Positions 15,776-23,627 of a DNA stretch of 40,320 nt are shown here, one piece after another. Within the stretch, counting starts at the first letter, position 1. Each line of letters begins with the position of its first letter. The DNA comes from CAZIWW01 sp964543275. GTDB taxonomy: Bacteria; Patescibacteriota; Minisyncoccia; Moranbacterales; UBA11712. Below the pieces are notes generated by a model. That model was not told the DNA's origin, did not search any database, and saw only the letters and a list, made by a program, of their open reading frames with translations. Location: contig CAZIWW010000003.1 in the NCBI GenBank assembly GCA_964543275.1, positions 1 through 40,320 on the forward strand. Reading direction: 5' to 3'. Both the position numbers and the translations under genes were made by a program.

Positions 15776-15935
15776 TCTTTACGAATTACGAATCTTTACG
15801 AATGTACGAATAAAGGTCTTCGCGGCAGAGTTTTAAATTAAGACATACCTTCTAATTGACTCATTCTTAATATTCGTAAGAGATTCGCCGCCGCTACGGC
15901 GGGGTCTCGCTATAGCGGGATAATTTGTAGAGGAT
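15776..15935. repeat. Family A element with inverted 43-nt module, rplR-rpsE spacer
   Basis: It begins TCTTTACGAATTACGAAT and ends near AATTTGTAGAGGA. The GC-rich module at 15883-15925 is inserted in the right arm. That module is the exact reverse complement, over all 43 bases, of 16973-17015. Confidence 0.85.
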
Positions 15936-15961
15936 AACTGTAATTCTTAGAGGAAACTATT

Positions 15962-16432
15962 ATGGCCAAGAGGAAATTTACCAGAAGAGAAAAACCTGAA
16001 TTTGAGCAGAAGCTTTTAGAGTTGGCTCGAGTTACTAGGGTTGTTAAGGGCGGGAGGCGTTTTCGTTTTAGAGCCACAATGGCTATCGGAAATAGAAATG
16101 GGAAAATAGGCGTGGGAGTGGCTAAGGGGAACGACGTTAGCGAAGCTATTGGCAAAGCTTTTAATAATGCTAAGAAGAACCTAGTCTCGATCAAAAGACA
16201 CAACAATACAATTAGCTGCCCGATTGAGATAAAGAGGGGAAGCGTAAAAATTATGCTTAAGCCGGCTAAGCCAGGAAGGGGTATTGTGGCCGGCGGTGCG
16301 GTGCGGGCGGTGGTGGAGTTAGCCGGAATCAGAGATATAGTCACCAAGTCGCTTGGTTCGTCTGATAAGCTGGGTGTGGCGCGGGCGACAGTAGAGGCGC
16401 TGGAGAGAATTAAGATTTTAAGCGGCAGGTAA
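15962..16432 (+). CDS. rpsE: 30S ribosomal protein uS5
   Basis: Decoding-accuracy protein at the mRNA entry. The N-terminal dsRBD-like part has VVKGGRRFRFRATMAIGNRN followed by GKIGVGVAKGNDVSEAI; the C-terminal part has KPAKPGRGIVAGGAVRAVVE. 156 residues. It is followed directly by rplO with no rpmD (uL30) between, as expected for CPR bacteria. Confidence 0.97.
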   Translation: MAKRKFTRREKPEFEQKLLELARVTRVVKGGRRFRFRATMAIGNRNGKIGVGVAKGNDVSEAIGKAFNNAKKNLVSIKRHNNTISCPIEIKRGSVKIMLKPAKPGRGIVAGGAVRAVVELAGIRDIVTKSLGSSDKLGVARATVEALERIKILSGR

Positions 16433-16439
16433 AGCTGTG

Positions 16440-16544
16440 ATGCTAATCAACGAATAAATTCTAATCTGCGAATTGCGAATACGAGCTATCTCATTACAGG
16501 TCATAAGTATGCATTTGCGTCATTCGCAATTAGTTAATTAGCAT
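16440..16544. repeat. Family B palindromic element, inverted centre, rpsE-rplO spacer
   Basis: Ends ATGCTAATCAACGAATAAAT and AGTTAATTAGCAT. The centre (GCGAATACGAGCTATCTCAT...) is the reverse complement of the centre in the copies at 10644 and 14701, so this copy is flipped. The right end lies six bases before the rplO ATG. Confidence 0.85.
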
Positions 16545-16550
16545 AATGTT

Positions 16551-16988
16551 ATGCAGATTCATCAATTGAAACTAGATAGAAAGAAACCCCGCAAGCGAAT
16601 TGGTCGCGGAGGAAAGAAGGGAACTTACTGCGGTCGGGGAATGAAGGGGCAAAAAGCGCGTTCGGGCGCGAGCGTTAACCCTATTTTTGAGGGCGGCCGT
16701 TCGACTTTGATAGAACATTTGCCTAAAAAGCGCGGCTTTAAGTCCGGCTATCCTAAAAATCAGATTGTAGATCTATCATCTCTGGATAGAAAATTTAATT
16801 CGGGCGATACGATTAATCCTAAAACTTTGCTGGAGAAGGGATTAATTGATAATATAAAAATGAGAGTTAAAGTTTTAGGCGGCGGGGAGATTGGCAAGAA
16901 ACTGATTGTGGAGAAATGTCTGGTTTCGAAAAGCGCGAGAGATAAAATTGAGAAAGCGGGAGGATCTTTGCGAATTATCCCGCTATAG
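16551..16988 (+). CDS. rplO: 50S ribosomal protein uL15
   Basis: Late-assembly large-subunit protein. It starts MQIHQLKLDRKKPRKRIGRG, continues with GKKGTYCGRGMKGQKAR and ends AGGSLRIIPL, 145 residues. The last six codons (CGA ATT ATC CCG CTA TAG) coincide with the left edge of the 43-nt GC-rich repeat module, so the C-terminal RIIPL and the stop codon are at least partly repeat-encoded. Followed by secY after 139 bp. Confidence 0.96.
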   Translation: MQIHQLKLDRKKPRKRIGRGGKKGTYCGRGMKGQKARSGASVNPIFEGGRSTLIEHLPKKRGFKSGYPKNQIVDLSSLDRKFNSGDTINPKTLLEKGLIDNIKMRVKVLGGGEIGKKLIVEKCLVSKSARDKIEKAGGSLRIIPL

Positions 16989-17015
16989 CGAGACCCCGCC
17001 GTAGCGGCGGCGAAT
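16973..17015. repeat. 43-nt GC-rich module overlapping the end of rplO
   Basis: It contains CCCGCTATAGCG and the hairpin CGCCG-TAG-CGGCG. It is an exact inverted copy of 15883-15925 and differs at five positions from 6574-6616. It is flanked by family A arm fragments (GTACGAATATACGAATT) continuing toward secY. Confidence 0.88.
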
Positions 17016-17127
17016 TAAGTACGAATATACGAATTATCTAATTATCTAAAAGAATTGTGAATTGTAAATTGTAAATTTGGAATAAGAATATTGAATAGAA
17101 AATTCTGTCAGGTAATTCGTAAAAAAC

Positions 17128-18399
17128 ATGTGGACAAAAATTCTCCAAGTCTTTAAGATCGGAGAGCTTAGAAACAAAATCTTCTATGTTATGGGGATTT
17201 TGGTGATTTTTCGTCTGGCGGCCAATATACCTGTTCCTGGAGTTGACATTGAGCAGTTGCGGAGTTTTTTTGAAAACAATCAATTCTTCGGACTCTTAAA
17301 TATGTTTTCTGGAGGCGGATTAAGGAACATTTCCATAATGATGCTGGGGGTGGGCCCCTACATCACCGCTTCCATTATTATGCAGTTACTGACGATGATT
17401 TTCCCGAAACTGGAGCAAATGTATAAGGAAGAAGGAGAAGCCGGCCGGCAGAAATTTAATATGTGGACTCGCTGGTTTACGGTGCCGCTGGCGGCTCTGC
17501 AGACTTTTGGGATGATAAAGCTTTTTCAATCCCAGCACATCATTGGCAATCTGACTGTATTCCAGCTCGGGACTATTATTGTCGTAGCCACGGCCGGAAC
17601 AATTTTTTTGATGTGGCTGGGCGAGCTTATCACCGAAAAAAATATTGGCAACGGCGTGTCTATCATCATCTTTGCCGGAATTGTTGCTGGTCTTCCTTCG
17701 TCAGTGTCGCAGACTGTGTTAACTTGGGATCCGTCCAAACTTTTCACTTATTTGGGCTATCTGGTTTTTGCCGTGCTGGTGATTGCCGGAGTGGTAATTA
17801 TTACCGAGGGCCAAAGAAACATTCCGGTTTCTTACGCTAAGCGGGTAAGGGGAAACCGAATGTATGGCGGAACTTCCACTCATCTTCCCCTGCGGGTTAA
17901 CCAAGCCGGGGTGATCCCGATTATCTTTGCTATGTCCATTATGCTTTTTCCGGGAATGATTTCCAGTTTCTTCGCTCACGCCGCTAATCCGACGGTGGCT
18001 AACATTGCGTCGATCATTGACGACATTTTCAAAAACCAATGGTTTTACGGAGCGGCTTACTTTATTTTGGTGGTCTTGTTTACCTATTTCTACACCGCGG
18101 TTACTTTTGATCCTAAAAATATCGCCGAGAATTTGCAGAAGCAGGGAGGATTTATTCCCGGCATTCGGCCGGGCCATACTACCGCCGAGTATCTTAACCG
18201 CGTGCTCAACCGCATTACTTTGACCGGTGCTCTCTTTTTGGGAGCTATCGCTGTCTTGCCGTTTGTTGTTCAAGGAATCACTGGTATTCAAAACTTGACT
18301 CTAGGAGGAACCGGACTTCTGATTGTCGTCAGCGTTGTGATTGAAATAATGAAGCAGATCGAGTCGCAGTTGATTATGAGAGACTACGAAGGGTTTTAA
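17128..18399 (+). CDS. secY: Protein translocase subunit SecY
   Basis: Pore subunit of the SecYEG channel in the inner membrane. 423 residues with about ten hydrophobic segments. Recognisable motifs are NIPVPGVDIEQL after the first membrane segment, ITEKNIGNGVSIIIFAGI in the middle, and the cytosolic C5 loop GGFIPGIRPGHTTAEYLNRV, which contacts SecA and the ribosome. Located between rplO and adk as in the spc operon; secE is at 35015 in this window. Confidence 0.98.
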   Translation: MWTKILQVFKIGELRNKIFYVMGILVIFRLAANIPVPGVDIEQLRSFFENNQFFGLLNMFSGGGLRNISIMMLGVGPYITASIIMQLLTMIFPKLEQMYKEEGEAGRQKFNMWTRWFTVPLAALQTFGMIKLFQSQHIIGNLTVFQLGTIIVVATAGTIFLMWLGELITEKNIGNGVSIIIFAGIVAGLPSSVSQTVLTWDPSKLFTYLGYLVFAVLVIAGVVIITEGQRNIPVSYAKRVRGNRMYGGTSTHLPLRVNQAGVIPIIFAMSIMLFPGMISSFFAHAANPTVANIASIIDDIFKNQWFYGAAYFILVVLFTYFYTAVTFDPKNIAENLQKQGGFIPGIRPGHTTAEYLNRVLNRITLTGALFLGAIAVLPFVVQGITGIQNLTLGGTGLLIVVSVVIEIMKQIESQLIMRDYEGF

Positions 18400-18408
18400 C
18401 AAAACGAT

Positions 18409-18490
18409 TAATTTCCGCTTAATTTCTACCTTATCTCAATGTATTTCAGGAAATTAGGCTGAAATTCGCCTCGCGAAATTAATAGAAATT
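18409..18490. repeat. Family E palindrome, secY-adk spacer
   Basis: Left TAATTTCCGCTTAATTTCTA, right GAAATTCGCCTCGCGAAATT then AATAGAAATT. The right half closely matches 23134-23216 upstream of the membrane protein gene, so it is a repeated element. Confidence 0.65.
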
Positions 18491-18504
18491 TATTGTCATT
18501 CGAC

Positions 18505-19170
18505 ATGAATATCATCGTTCTGGGTCCGCAAGGCTCCGGCAAGGGGACTCAAGCCGAACTTTTAGCCAAAAAATATAATCTCGAGCACATTGATATGGGG
18601 AAGTTTTTGCGCGTGGTGGCCAAAGAAAATACGCCATTGGGAAAAAAGATAAACGAGATAATTAATGTCAGAAAGGAATTAGTTGATGACAAGATTTTAA
18701 AGAGGGTTCTTCATGTTAAATTGCAGGATCTGCCCCGCGAGAAAGGAATTGTTTTTGACGGAGTTCCGCGACGGGAAGACCAGCGGGAATATTTTGAAGA
18801 GGCCTTGCGGGAATTTGGCAGAGAGACTGACGCCGTGATATTTGTAAACATTCCCAAGGAGGAATCCATAAAAAGAATTTCCAAACGCTGGACTTGCAAA
18901 AAATGCGGCGCGCCGCTAATTATGGGAATAGATATTAAAAACGGTAAAGAAAAATGTCCCCGCTGCGGCGGAGAAATTCACCAGCGAGCGGATGATAGCC
19001 CGGAAGGTGTTAAAAAAAGACTGGCGATATTTAAAAAAGAAACCAAGCCGGTAATTGATTATTATCGCGGTAAAGGTTTGTTGATTGAGATAGACGGGAG
19101 ACCGGAAATTGACGTTGTATCTAAAAACATAATAAAAGAATTGTCTAAATGTTCCGCAATAAAAGGATGA
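18505..19170 (+). CDS. adk: Adenylate kinase with zinc-type LID domain
   Basis: Interconverts ATP + AMP and 2 ADP. P-loop GPQGSGKGT is at residues 7-15; the LID has the CKKCG ... CPRCGG zinc pair and is followed by HQRADDSPEGVKKRL. The AMP-binding motif usually written DGFPR is DGVPR here. 221 residues from the ATG at 18505. A TTG four codons upstream is in frame but less likely. Position between secY and map is the classical spc arrangement. A family C repeat follows. Confidence 0.95.
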   Translation: MNIIVLGPQGSGKGTQAELLAKKYNLEHIDMGKFLRVVAKENTPLGKKINEIINVRKELVDDKILKRVLHVKLQDLPREKGIVFDGVPRREDQREYFEEALREFGRETDAVIFVNIPKEESIKRISKRWTCKKCGAPLIMGIDIKNGKEKCPRCGGEIHQRADDSPEGVKKRLAIFKKETKPVIDYYRGKGLLIEIDGRPEIDVVSKNIIKELSKCSAIKG

Positions 19171-19183
19171 TTGCGGCAAACTC

Positions 19184-19318
19184 AAAACTAAAAGCTAAAA
19201 GCTCAAATCTACAGCTCAAAGCTCAAAACTAGCGCGTAGTTCGCTTTGATTTTTAGGTTAGTTTTAAGATTTAAGTTGTGGTTTTAACATTTAACATTTG
19301 CGTTTTGAGTTTTAACAA
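19184..19318. repeat. Family C palindromic element, adk-map spacer
   Basis: Left arm AAACTCAAAACTAAAAGCT with repeated CTCAAAGCTCAAAACT units; right arm AAGATTTAAGTTGTGGTTTT and TTTGCGTTTTGAGTTTTAAC. An imperfect palindrome of about 135 bases. Confidence 0.8.
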
Positions 19319-19332
19319 AACAAGCCTAGCTT

Positions 19333-20097
19333 ATGATTACTATAAAGTTAACCGAAGAGATTAAATTGATGCGCCGGGGCGGGCGGATTTTGGCGGAGAC
19401 GCTTCAAAGAGTGAGCGAGAAAGTTAGGCCCGGTGTCAGCGCTTACGAACTAGACAAGCTTGCCAGAGAGCTTGTTTTTTCTAGGAACGCCAGGCCTTCT
19501 TTTTTGAATTATAATCCAGATGGAGACAATCCTTATCCGGCGGCGCTTTGCGTTTCGATTAACAATGAAGTGGTGCACGGGATTCCAACCAAGGATAAAA
19601 TAATTAGAGAGGGAGATTTAGTTAAGCTTGACTTAGGAGTAGATTATAAAAAGCTTTTCACCGACGCGGCAGTGATGGTTGGAGTGGGAAAATTGTCGCC
19701 GATGGCGGAAAAAATTCTTAAGATCACCAAAGAATGCTTATATCTTGGAATAGATGAGTTGATTGTCGGCAAGCCGCTTTCCAATTATTCCAAAGCGGTT
19801 CAAAGGCATGCTGAGAAAAACGGCTTCTCGGTAGTGCGCGATCTGGTCGGTCACGGTGTGGGCTACGCGGTTCACGAGTTGCCGCAAATCCCAAATTATG
19901 GCGAGAGCGTTAAGGGAATTGTTCTTAAAGAAGGTATGACTATAGCGCTGGAGCCAATGATTAATGAAGGGAGCTTTGAAGTTGTGCTGGACGACGATGG
20001 TTGGACCTATAAAACTCGTGATGGAAAACTGAACGGGCACTTTGAACACACGGTGGCGGTGGGAAAGGATGGATGCGAGATATTAACTGAAATTTAG
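19333..20097 (+). CDS. map: Methionine aminopeptidase, type I
   Basis: Removes the initiator Met from nascent proteins; two-metal enzyme of the pita-bread fold. Metal ligands are recognisable: LDLGVDYKKLFTDAA (two Asp), GHGVGYAVHE (His), ALEPM (Glu) and GHFEHT (Glu). 254 residues, no N-terminal SH3-binding or zinc extension. It is the last gene of the ribosomal cluster here: the usual infA-rpmJ-rpsM-rpsK-rpsD-rpoA-rplQ continuation is missing and a minus-strand gene converges from the right. Confidence 0.96.
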   Translation: MITIKLTEEIKLMRRGGRILAETLQRVSEKVRPGVSAYELDKLARELVFSRNARPSFLNYNPDGDNPYPAALCVSINNEVVHGIPTKDKIIREGDLVKLDLGVDYKKLFTDAAVMVGVGKLSPMAEKILKITKECLYLGIDELIVGKPLSNYSKAVQRHAEKNGFSVVRDLVGHGVGYAVHELPQIPNYGESVKGIVLKEGMTIALEPMINEGSFEVVLDDDGWTYKTRDGKLNGHFEHTVAVGKDGCEILTEI

Positions 20098-20262
20098 AGT
20101 GTGTTTCTCGTTGTTATCCCGACCGAGCGCGGCAAGCGGATGGATCTGCACGAACTAAGCAGTTGGGTTAATCTATGAGACAATACTTCATATCAGAGTC
20201 ACTTTCAGGATGATCTGACGAGGAGGGGAGGCGGCAGAGAGGCTCTGGCGAAAAGACGATAT
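20098..20262. other. Spacer after map
   Basis: About 165 bases with no gene. It contains fragments such as TTTCAGGATGATCTGACGAG, similar to TTCAGGATGAC at 21049, and no clear plus-strand terminator for map. Confidence 0.4.
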
Positions 20263-20313
20263 AAAAAAATCCCCCAAGCGCCGCGATGTGCGGTGACACG
20301 GCGAAGCTTGGGG
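20263..20313 (-). terminator. Strong intrinsic terminator on the minus strand
   Basis: Read on the minus strand: CCCCAAGC plus CGCCG pair with CGGCG plus GCTTGGGG around a loop, followed by GATTTTTTTAT. Long GC-rich stem and a seven-T run. It ends transcription coming from the gene fragment at 20324-20415, which is good evidence that the fragment is real. Confidence 0.85.
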
Positions 20314-20323
20314 ACGCAAGGGC

Positions 20324-20415
20324 TTAAAGCCCAAGTTTTTCAAAAATTTCCCCCCACTCCTCCTTGACCGCTCTAAACTTATAGAGGAAAGCCAGAGGAG
20401 CGGGAGCGAATAGCC
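20324..20415 (-). CDS. C-terminal fragment of an unidentified minus-strand protein
   Basis: The last 30 or so residues (LFAPAPLAFLYKFRAVKEEW then GEIFEKLGL) of a protein whose body lies in the assembly gap. A hydrophobic or aromatic stretch is followed by a short charged helix. I do not recognise the family. The strong terminator just downstream supports it as a genuine gene end. It breaks the plus-strand run of genes, so the gap must hide at least one promoter region or gene start. Confidence 0.45.
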
Positions 20416-20515
20416 NNNNNNNNNNNNNNNNNNNNNNNNNNNNNNNNNNNNNNNNNNNNNNNNNNNNNNNNNNNNNNNNNNNNNNNNNNNNNNNNNNNNN
20501 NNNNNNNNNNNNNNN
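20416..20515. other. Assembly gap (100 N) between the minus-strand fragment and ruvX
   Basis: Placeholder gap of unknown true length. Because it truncates a minus-strand gene of which only about 30 codons are seen, the real missing segment is probably much longer than 100 bases. Confidence 0.98.
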
Positions 20516-20517
20516 AA

Positions 20518-20955
20518 ATGTCAACACCCCACCGAAAAAAGTCTAGAATAAGCTATTATTTGGGCATAGACTATGGAAAGTCTAAAGTTGGTTTGGCTAT
20601 GGGAGACAGCGAGACGAGGATTGCCACGATTTATAAGACGCTGGATAATGACAAAAATTTAATGCAGAAATTGGCTGGAATTATTGAGCGGGAAGAAATT
20701 AAGAAAGTTATCATTGGAATCCCGAGCCGTATAAATAAGAAAGAAGTGGTTTACGATGGCGAAAGGATGGGAAAGTTTATTGAGGAGAAGTTGGGAGTTA
20801 GAGTAGAATATCAAAATGAAATGTTTACCACCAAGCTGGCGCAAAGGCACTTAATTGAGAAAGGAGTGAAAAAGATAAAAAAGTTTGATGATCAGGAAGC
20901 GGCTAGAATAATTCTGCAAAGCTGGCTGGATGGACGATCATCGTATAGCACATAG
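20518..20955 (+). CDS. ruvX: Putative Holliday junction resolvase, YqgF/RuvX family
   Basis: RNase H-fold nuclease family implicated in pre-16S rRNA 5' maturation and possibly junction resolution. The first acidic motif LGIDYGKSKVGLAMGD is at residues 15-30, the second region is VIIGIPSRINKKE, then VEYQNEMFTTKLAQRH and the final acidic KKFDDQEAARIILQSWLD. 145 residues. The ATG lies three bases after the gap, so an earlier start cannot be excluded, although MSTPHRKKSRISYYLGIDYG is plausible. Confidence 0.9.
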   Translation: MSTPHRKKSRISYYLGIDYGKSKVGLAMGDSETRIATIYKTLDNDKNLMQKLAGIIEREEIKKVIIGIPSRINKKEVVYDGERMGKFIEEKLGVRVEYQNEMFTTKLAQRHLIEKGVKKIKKFDDQEAARIILQSWLDGRSSYST

Positions 20956-20976
20956 CACATAGCATGGAACTGGAGG

Positions 20977-21005
20977 TTGGATAAAAAAAATAAATGTGGT
21001 AGAAT
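20977..21005 (+). promoter_or_regulatory. Candidate promoter for the glycosyltransferase gene
   Basis: TTGGAT at 20977-20982, a 17-base A-rich spacer, and TAGAAT at 21000-21005. It would give a leader of roughly 140 bases before the start at 21149. Consensus-based only. Confidence 0.45.
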
Positions 21006-21148
21006 TAGATCAGTTGAGTTTGCGTATTAGAATATCCTAAACCAAGTTCAGGATGACAATTTTGGAATTCAGCATGACAGTTTAGGGATTAAAATTACGT
21101 TTTTAGGCCCAGTACGACAGAAATAAAATTTAGGGCAGTAATAGTTTT

Positions 21149-21898
21149 ATGTCAGACTCAAAACCTTACCTTTCCGTAATCATCCCAGCCTATAACGAGG
21201 GCGGAAGAAAGGGAAAGGAATTAAGAAGAAACATAAAAGAAATAGGCCGGTATCTTGGCAAGAAAGATATCTCATACGAGGTTATCATTGTTAACGATGG
21301 ATCGAAAGATAATACAGCCGATGTAGTCAGAGAGATGTCTAGCCTAGTCAAGAAACTTAAAGTGATTGACAGAAAAAAAAATAGAGGCAAGTGGTATTCT
21401 GTGCGGGAAGGTTTTATGAAAGCCAACGGCAGATTCAGACTGCTTACCGATGCCGACGGAGCTACCGCTATTGATAATTTAAAAGGCTTTTGGCCTCTGA
21501 TGAAGAAAGGGTTTAATGTAATCATCGGTTCGCGGGATCTAAAGAAATCACAGATTAAAAAACATCAGCCGATGTATAAAGAACTGCTGGGCGACGCGGG
21601 CAATCTTTTAATTCAACTAATGATGGGACTTCGCGGAATTAAAGACACTCAATGCGGATTTAAAGTGCTTTCCGAGCAAGCAGTAAAGGATATAGTTCCT
21701 CAAATGAAAGTAGACCGCTGGGGCGGGGATTTCGAGATGCTAATGCTGGCTAAAAAAATGGGTTATGAGATAAAGGAAGTTCCAGTGGTTTGGATAGACG
21801 CCGGACAGAGCTTAGTTGGTTTGAAGGGTTATATAAAAACCTTTCAAGAGCTTTTTCAGGTAAAGTGGAGAATGATAAGAGGGAAATATAAATATTAG
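21149..21898 (+). CDS. Family 2 glycosyltransferase, dolichyl/polyprenyl-phosphate sugar synthase-like
   Basis: Inverting GT-A enzyme. YLSVIIPAYNEGGRKGKELR opens the nucleotide-sugar fold, followed by VNDGSKDNTADVV, the DxD-type LLTDADGATA and IIGSRDL. The middle has DTQCGFKVLSEQA and the end VDRWGGDFEMLMLAKKMGYE with VPVVW, the pattern of Alg5/DPM1-like enzymes that load a sugar onto a polyprenyl phosphate. 249 residues, no C-terminal membrane anchor. Followed by a GalT-like gene, so both may supply activated sugars for the cell surface. Confidence 0.9.
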   Translation: MSDSKPYLSVIIPAYNEGGRKGKELRRNIKEIGRYLGKKDISYEVIIVNDGSKDNTADVVREMSSLVKKLKVIDRKKNRGKWYSVREGFMKANGRFRLLTDADGATAIDNLKGFWPLMKKGFNVIIGSRDLKKSQIKKHQPMYKELLGDAGNLLIQLMMGLRGIKDTQCGFKVLSEQAVKDIVPQMKVDRWGGDFEMLMLAKKMGYEIKEVPVVWIDAGQSLVGLKGYIKTFQELFQVKWRMIRGKYKY

Positions 21899-21976
21899 TG
21901 GCACAGATTTAACACAGATTTTGTACCACAAATTCAACACGGATAACGCAAATTAATCTGTGTCATCTTGACTCCT

Positions 21977-22056
21977 CGTCAGAGTCTCTCGCAGAGGACT
22001 CTGACGCAATGGAAAGTGCAGTGTTTCGTCAGAGTCCCTTTTAGGAGACTCTGACG
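21977..22056. repeat. Two tandem hairpins with shared 10-bp arms
   Basis: CGTCAGAGTC ... GACTCTGACG occurs at 21977-22006 and again at 22027-22056 with the same arms but different loops (TCTCGCAGAG and CCTTTTAGGA), 20 bases apart. No strong T-run follows. They lie 45 bases upstream of the GalT-like gene. Confidence 0.75.
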
Positions 22057-22100
22057 GGGAGAAAAAGATATACAAATACCAGATACAAAATGCAAAAGTA

Positions 22101-23120
22101 ATGGCGGAAGAGAAAAAACAAAAAAAGAAAAATCAAATATCCGAATTAAGGCAGGATATTATTACCGGAGACTGGGTGGTTATTGCCACTGGTCGAGCCA
22201 AGAGACTGCAAGACTATATTTTCCAAAAGACGGAATATACGCCAATGACAGAAAAATGTCCCTTTTGCTTTCCAGAAGAAACCGGACAGGAAGATGATGT
22301 TTTGGTTTATCGCAGGGAGGATGGTGATTGGAGCCTGCGAGTCTTGCCTAACAAGTACCCGGCTTTTTCCAGAAGCCGAGCGCCTCATCACCGTGAGGAG
22401 GGACCTTATTTCTCCATGGATGGGGTTGGTTACCATGAAGTTATCATAACTCGTGATCACGAGCGGCAGATCGCCAATCTCGATCCCATGGAAGTAGCTG
22501 AAATTATAGACGCTTATCAGGATCGCTATATCAGCTTGATGAATAAAAAGAGCGTTAATTTTATCGGGATATTCCATAATCATGGCAAAGACGCCGGCGC
22601 TTCCATTGAGCATCCTCATTCACAGCTGATGGCAATTCCCATAATTTCTCCGGGAGTGAGATTGGAACTCAATGGCGCGGAGCTTTACTATAAATCTAAT
22701 CGCAAGTGTGTATTTTGCACTATTGCCGACTGGGAGCTGGAAAGCAAAAAAAGACTTCTCTTTGAAAATGATAATTTTTTAGCTTTTTGTCCATTTTCTT
22801 CCAGGGCTGCTTTTGAGATTTGGGTTATGCCCAAAAAACATAAACCATACTTTGAAAGGATAACCAACGAAGAAAAAGTTGATTTGGGTGAGGCTCTGCA
22901 GAAAGTAATTTATTCAATTTATCAAGCGCTGGACGACCCGCCCTATAATTTTTATCTACATACCGCTCCCTGCGACGGCAAGGATTATCCTCATTATCAC
23001 TGGCACATTGAGATTTTGCCAAAGACTTCCACCTGGGCGGGGTTTGAACTTTCTACTGGCGTTGAAATTTCTGCCATCGAGCCGGAGAGGGCGGCCGGGG
23101 AATTGAAGAAGTGTTTATAG
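22101..23120 (+). CDS. galT: Galactose-1-phosphate uridylyltransferase family (HIT superfamily)
   Basis: Transfers UMP/nucleotidyl groups between sugar phosphates. The HIT active-site motif HPHSQ is at residues 171-175, with the catalytic His expected at 173. Two CxxC pairs (CPFC 53-56, CVFC 203-206) and a second His-rich block HYHWHIEILP near 298-307 match the GalT two-domain layout. 339 residues. Substrate may be a hexose other than galactose. A Lys-rich start (MAEEKKQKKKNQ) precedes ISELRQDIITGDWVVIA. Confidence 0.9.
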   Translation: MAEEKKQKKKNQISELRQDIITGDWVVIATGRAKRLQDYIFQKTEYTPMTEKCPFCFPEETGQEDDVLVYRREDGDWSLRVLPNKYPAFSRSRAPHHREEGPYFSMDGVGYHEVIITRDHERQIANLDPMEVAEIIDAYQDRYISLMNKKSVNFIGIFHNHGKDAGASIEHPHSQLMAIPIISPGVRLELNGAELYYKSNRKCVFCTIADWELESKKRLLFENDNFLAFCPFSSRAAFEIWVMPKKHKPYFERITNEEKVDLGEALQKVIYSIYQALDDPPYNFYLHTAPCDGKDYPHYHWHIEILPKTSTWAGFELSTGVEISAIEPERAAGELKKCL

Positions 23121-23133
23121 AATCTATAACATA

Positions 23134-23216
23134 ATTTCTATAAATTTCCACTTGATTCCTACAGCTTCGATATTTCTGAAATTAGTGGAAATTTGCCGCG
23201 CGAAATTTATTGAAAT
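23134..23216. repeat. Family E palindrome upstream of the membrane protein gene
   Basis: Left AATTTCTATAAATTTCCAC, right GAAATTAGTGGAAATTTGCC then GCGCGAAATTTATTGAAAT. It matches the 18409-18490 element in the right half. Confidence 0.6.
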
Positions 23217-23234
23217 AAGATTGTTATTTTTAAT

Positions 23235-23627
23235 ATGTTTCATTTTGATTTCGTCTCTTGGTTTCGCGATTTTCCGCCGGAATTGGCAACATTTCTGATT
23301 GCTACACTGCCTATAAGCGAACTGCGGGCGGCTATTCCCATAGCCATGAAAGTTTATCACCTGTCTGTATGGTCAGCTTATCTCTGGTCGGTTTTGGGAA
23401 ACTTGGTTCCGATGATTCTGATAGTGCTCATTATCCAGCCGGTGGCTGAATTTTTGTCCAGACACATTGGATTGTTTGAAAAATTTTTTAACTGGCTGTT
23501 TGAGCATACTCACAACAGAGGAAAAGCTAAGTTTGAAAAATGGGGGACGTTTGCCGTTTTTATTTTAACCGCTATACCAATTCCTTTGATTGGCGGTTGG
23601 ACTGGTCCTTTGGCGGCGTTTGTTTTT
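23235..23627 (+). CDS. Putative small multidrug export family membrane protein (3' end in gap)
   Basis: Resembles the COG2426/Sm_multidrug_ex family: FPPELATFLIATLPISELRA followed by AIPIAMKVYHLSVW, a membrane segment NLVPMILIVLIIQPVAEFLS, then FEKWGTFAVFILTAIPIPLI with GGWTGPLAAF. 131 residues are visible before the N run. Transport function for the family is a prediction from name only. The sequence GGATAATGGG at 23731-23740 could carry its stop just before tpiA. Confidence 0.75.
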
